The position numbers were made by a program, and so were the translations under genes. Below are positions 61,211-64,000 of a DNA stretch of 64,000 nt, one piece after another. The notes under the pieces are model-generated. The model ran no database searches and was not told the origin of the DNA. It saw only the letters and a program-made list of their open reading frames with translations. Source of the stretch: an uncultured Fretibacterium sp. (GTDB lineage: Bacteria > Synergistota > Synergistia > Synergistales > Aminobacteriaceae); contig CAMHMH010000002.1 in the NCBI GenBank assembly GCA_946186205.1, positions 533,252-597,251 of the forward strand, written 5' to 3'. Each line of letters starts with the position of its first letter. Within the stretch, counting starts at the first letter, position 1.

Positions 61211-62683
61211 ATTACGAGTGATTTCTCTATAGGGAGTTTGTTAGACGATGACAAGAAAGCATCACTTCAAAGTTTTTCGGAGAATTTGCCGTTAAAGGAC
61301 GCGCCGAAATCAAAGAGGGATATTGTTTCACGAATAGCATACTTGATAGGAGTTGACGCGAAATATTTCGGACTTGAGCATGACGGAATGAACCCGCAGT
61401 TTTACCGCACTGTTTTTGAGCAGCTTAACGCCGACAAAGAAGCGCGAATCGTAAGAAGCCTTTGCAGACTGCGCACGAAAATTCAGCGGCACTTCAAAGC
61501 AATATGCACGGAGATGAACTCAGATGTGAAGAACATAGACTCAATGCCTGACCTTATACCGCCGGAAATTTTGATGACTCTGGAGTCTGACGGCGTATCA
61601 ATCGTGAGGCCCCGCAAGCGTCCTGAAGATTATATTGTTGACATACATAATTATTTGCTTCCTCATGTGCCTAACTGCCAGAAGTTTATGCCTTCGTGGG
61701 TGAAATGGATCTACATCCGAAACATATTCTTTATCCCGCGCGGCAACACTGTAGACGGTAACCGAGATGCCGCGAAGCTCTACTATGAATACCGCGACTT
61801 GTTCCCGTACCAGGCATATATCAATTGGAATCCTGACGAGAGGGACGGAAATATTCTGCGTGATGATGCTAAATTTTTGCCTGTTCTTTACGAACATAAC
61901 CGCGACAAGTTTTATGACATGAGCAAAGTAACAGAAGCCGGCGACGCTGCAATAGATGACCCGACAGAATTTTTTGATGACGCTCAAAGGGTATTGATTG
62001 CTGTTGACTGTGAGAACGCTGACCCCTGCAAGGCTATCGGAATCATCAAGGAGCTTTCACGGCTGAACCTCGTCAAGAAGATCGCAAAGATAATACTTGT
62101 TGATGATGAGCATACCTCTTCACAGTGGCGGGCATTGAGACGGAATGAAAACTTGCCGTTAGAGTACTACATGACGGACCGGGTGAAAGATGACAAGTCA
62201 GCAGTAGACGTAGCATTGACGATAAAATTCTGCCGTGAGATTGTGCAGGCCAAAGCAGAAGGAACACCAATAGACTCGGCAATAATAATATCAAGCGACT
62301 GTGATTTCTGGCCATTGATAGAGCTTACGCCGGAAGTGCGCTTCATGGTAATGCTTGAGTACGACAACTGCTCGCAGTCATATTATCAGAGATTGCAGAA
62401 TAACGATGTGCCTTTCCTGTATATAGATGAATATTTTACGGCGGGAAATCTTGAGCTTAAGACGGAAATAGTTTTGCAGGAAGTAATACGGGGAATAGAG
62501 GAGGAACACTTGAGCAAGATAAATATATTCTCAGTGATTAACCGTGCGTTGATGAAACTTGAACTGAAGATGACAGAGAGCGAGGCGGCGGCATTCTACG
62601 CAAAATACATATCGCCAATGAGCATAACATTTGCGAAGAACGGAAGCGCGTTGCTCCAGAACAAACCAACACTGAAAGAATGA
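61211..62683 (+). CDS. NYN-domain (PIN-like) nuclease protein
   Basis: The 490-residue protein has a C-terminal-half NYN domain with VLIAVDCENADP, KDDKSAVDVALTIKFC and AIIISSDCDFWPLIE, giving the acidic site of this PIN-like ribonuclease fold. The N-terminal 240 residues are helical and charged and unrecognised. A TTG at 61238 is in frame, but the only ribosome site, AAGGAG at 61199-61204, lies 6 bases before an ATT at 61211. This gives the natural-looking start TSDFSIGSLLDDDKK; ACG at 61214 is possible. A stop lies just upstream at 61205. Such NYN proteins act in RNA decay or defence; the target is unknown. Confidence 0.75.
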   Translation: MTSDFSIGSLLDDDKKASLQSFSENLPLKDAPKSKRDIVSRIAYLIGVDAKYFGLEHDGMNPQFYRTVFEQLNADKEARIVRSLCRLRTKIQRHFKAICTEMNSDVKNIDSMPDLIPPEILMTLESDGVSIVRPRKRPEDYIVDIHNYLLPHVPNCQKFMPSWVKWIYIRNIFFIPRGNTVDGNRDAAKLYYEYRDLFPYQAYINWNPDERDGNILRDDAKFLPVLYEHNRDKFYDMSKVTEAGDAAIDDPTEFFDDAQRVLIAVDCENADPCKAIGIIKELSRLNLVKKIAKIILVDDEHTSSQWRALRRNENLPLEYYMTDRVKDDKSAVDVALTIKFCREIVQAKAEGTPIDSAIIISSDCDFWPLIELTPEVRFMVMLEYDNCSQSYYQRLQNNDVPFLYIDEYFTAGNLELKTEIVLQEVIRGIEEEHLSKINIFSVINRALMKLELKMTESEAAAFYAKYISPMSITFAKNGSALLQNKPTLKE

Positions 62684-62688
62684 ATCAG

Positions 62689-62720
62689 CCCCCCTTGAGA
62701 ATGAGGGGGATTATTTTTTC
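62689..62720 (+). terminator. Terminator after the NYN gene
   Basis: CCCCCT (62690-62695) pairs with AGGGGG (62704-62709), followed by ATTATTTTTT. It overlaps the 3' end of the convergent hypothetical gene. Confidence 0.85.
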
Positions 62721-63280
62721 TTTGCACTGCACGTAACATCAAACGTGTATTTTTCGTCCGGGTATGTCTCATCAATAATGAATCCCTCCCATCGAATGAG
62801 CGCGGAATTTCCCGGCATGAAAGACAATGTGATTTTGTCCTCGCCGTCAATAAATTCTGTGCTGAAGCTCCATGAGTTTTCGCCCTCGCGCTTAAGGTCA
62901 TAGGGTACGGAGTATTGCCAAGTTCTTTCGCAGACGATTTCGCCCTGAATGTTAGTGATTACTCCCGTGAAAATTACGTCTGCTCTTCCTTCTGCTTCAC
63001 TCTCAGAATATTTCACGCTCTCAACTGTGAGTGATACGTCGTCGGCATTAAGTGATACGTCAACGCCGGGCTGATGAGGGTCAGTTCCTGTTCCGTTTCC
63101 TGAAGCAGTCCACACGCCGATGAGCGAACTGAGGCTTGAAGATTTCTGCTGAGTTTGTGATTCTGAATGCTGAGATTGTTTTGATGATTTGCGTTTTTTC
63201 TTTGCGGCTTCACTCTGAGGACTCCAAAACAGAATCGACAATATGATTACGAGTGCAAAAATTTTATGGCAATGCTTCAT
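62711..63280 (-). CDS. Exported hypothetical protein
   Basis: The 189-residue protein has a signal peptide (KHCHKIFALVIILSILF core, cut after SEA), a Lys/Ser/Gln-rich linker of about 30 residues, then a beta-rich domain starting LIGVWTASGNGTGT with later VIFTGVITNIQGEIVC and ITLSFMPGNSALIRWEGFI. The layout resembles small lipocalin-like or stress-related periplasmic proteins, but no family is recognised. A purine-rich site (GAAAGAAG) precedes the ATG. Confidence 0.6.
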   Translation of the reverse strand: MKHCHKIFALVIILSILFWSPQSEAAKKKRKSSKQSQHSESQTQQKSSSLSSLIGVWTASGNGTGTDPHQPGVDVSLNADDVSLTVESVKYSESEAEGRADVIFTGVITNIQGEIVCERTWQYSVPYDLKREGENSWSFSTEFIDGEDKITLSFMPGNSALIRWEGFIIDETYPDEKYTFDVTCSAKKK

Positions 63281-63354
63281 TTTGATCTCTTCTTTCAGCG
63301 GGATAAATTATTGTAGCACAGGCTGTATAATTATCGGTGTTAGGAGGCATAACA

Positions 63355-63912
63355 ATGACAAAAATTTTGGTAGTCTCAGGACACACTGACTTGCAGGGAA
63401 ATTCATTCGCAAACAAAATCATACTTTCACGGCTTGAAGAGATAATGTCGGCTGAATATGTATATCTTGACTCTGAGTATCCTGGCTGGAAGTTTGACAT
63501 TGAGCGCGAGCAGGACAGGCTGAGGAACGCGGATGTGATTGTGTTTCAGTTCCCGTTCTTCTGGTACGGAGTCCCTTCGATAATGCACAAGTGGATGGAA
63601 GAAGTATTTGTGCACGGGTTCTCTCACGGCTCAAAGGGTAAGGCACTTGTCGGGAAAAAGTTTCTTGTTTCGTTCACGTCGGGCGCGCCGGAAGAAACGT
63701 ACACAGCCGGAGGGGTTCAGGGTTATCCCGTTGAAGATTTCCTGATACCGCTGAAGCAGTTCGCTAAGGCCTGCGGGATGATCTGGGCGGGATATGTATA
63801 CAGCGGCGGATTGTCCTACGCGAGTCGTCATGATGATGAGAAACTGCAGCGCATGAAGGAGAAAGCATTACTTCACGCCGAGAGAGTCGCAGAGATGGTG
63901 AAATCACTGTAA
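63355..63912 (+). CDS. Flavodoxin-fold NAD(P)H oxidoreductase
   Basis: The 185-residue protein is of the NAD(P)H quinone reductase/MdaB-KefG type. It starts TKILVVSGHTDLQGNSFANK, the FMN phosphate loop. FQFPFFWYGVPSIMHKWMEE is the family's central motif, and KKFLVSFTSGAPEETYTAGG follows. It probably transfers electrons from NAD(P)H to quinones, using bound FMN. AGGAGG is 8 bases before the ATG at 63355; an upstream frame from 63337 contains the ribosome site. A TATAAT lies at 63326-63331. Confidence 0.85.
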   Translation: MTKILVVSGHTDLQGNSFANKIILSRLEEIMSAEYVYLDSEYPGWKFDIEREQDRLRNADVIVFQFPFFWYGVPSIMHKWMEEVFVHGFSHGSKGKALVGKKFLVSFTSGAPEETYTAGGVQGYPVEDFLIPLKQFAKACGMIWAGYVYSGGLSYASRHDDEKLQRMKEKALLHAERVAEMVKSL

Positions 63913-63918
63913 GGGCGG

Positions 63919-63945
63919 TTGACAAGCCATGAAAAATAGTATAAT
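63919..63945 (+). promoter_or_regulatory. Consensus promoter running into a heptamer array
   Basis: TTGACA (63919-63924) and TATAAT (63940-63945) are perfect -35 and -10 hexamers with a slightly short 15-base spacer. The heptamer array begins at the very next base, so transcription would start inside it. The driven gene lies outside the window. Confidence 0.65.
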
Positions 63946-64000
63946 GGACTCAGGACTCAGGACTCAGGACTCAGGACTCAGGACTCAGGACTCAGGACTC
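63946..64000. repeat. GGACTCA heptamer tandem array (continues off the edge)
   Basis: Seven perfect copies of GGACTCA occupy 63946-63994, and a partial copy reaches the window edge. The unit contains the pentamer GACTC that is frequent all over the window. As CTCAGGA it is close to the CTCAGGG unit at 30.4 kb. Confidence 0.95.

Noticed and set aside
63946..64000. CRISPR or attachment site
   Set aside because: The 7-base units are immediate tandem copies without spacers; nothing resembles an integrase nearby.

Overview
The window looks like chromosomal DNA of a diderm, anaerobic-type bacterium, most likely a member of the Synergistota. The main pointer is the end of the subtilase at 49.3-50.9 kb: a Ser-rich tract, a Gly-Cys pair, one membrane helix and a short basic tail, which is the layout of the Synergist-CTERM sorting signal. 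Two LpxL-type acyltransferases and a patatin fused to an outer-membrane barrel support an outer membrane. Genes are tightly packed, often overlapping by 1-23 bases. TTG starts are common, and the pentamers GACTC/GAGTC are strikingly frequent. I see no rRNA, phage, insertion sequence or CRISPR; one tRNA-Ser(UGA) lies at 44.7 kb.

Layout. 0-3 kb: an incomplete ArsP-type permease and an NhaC antiporter behind a promoter and a structured leader that may be a sodium riboswitch. 2.9-9.0 kb (minus): lytic transglycosylase, tilS, a Rad50/SbcC-like zinc-hook coiled coil with no ATPase heads, and an acetyltransferase. 9.3-20.8 kb (plus): a sugar-phosphate transferase, then a long run tyrS, glycosyltransferase-like, lpxL-like, queD, DUF4160, folE2, HlyD-like, yggS, sepF, divIVA, recG, recX. 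20.9-25.5 kb: nitronate monooxygenase, a two-component system, and divergent from it three small exported His/Pro/Arg-rich or Spy-like proteins. 25.7-28.2 kb: a Sel1-repeat protein and a zinc-ribbon protein.

28.3-36.6 kb (minus): lpxL-like, RuvX-like, cheX, patatin-barrel, vapBC-like pair, proS, comB, larC. 36.7-38.3 kb (plus): two tandem YvyF-like proteins and a prepilin peptidase. 38.4-44.8 kb (minus): tRNA-Ser, larE and a 1,718-residue exported Ig-like repeat protein. 44.9-55.6 kb: citC, a DUF262/DUF1524 nuclease-like gene (minus), a MATE exporter, the subtilase, and a branched-chain amino-acid ABC transporter in which LivM and LivG are fused.

55.7-60.1 kb (minus) is the most intriguing region. 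Five genes encode two paralogous hendecad-repeat membrane coiled-coil proteins flanking a DUF1566-like protein, a coiled-coil protein and a NADAR enzyme. Two of the genes carry near-identical promoters. I recognise no described system with this composition. 60.2-64 kb: a YitT-type membrane protein, a NYN-domain protein behind a perfect dyad, a secreted hypothetical, a flavodoxin-fold oxidoreductase, and at the edge a consensus promoter running straight into a heptanucleotide tandem array.
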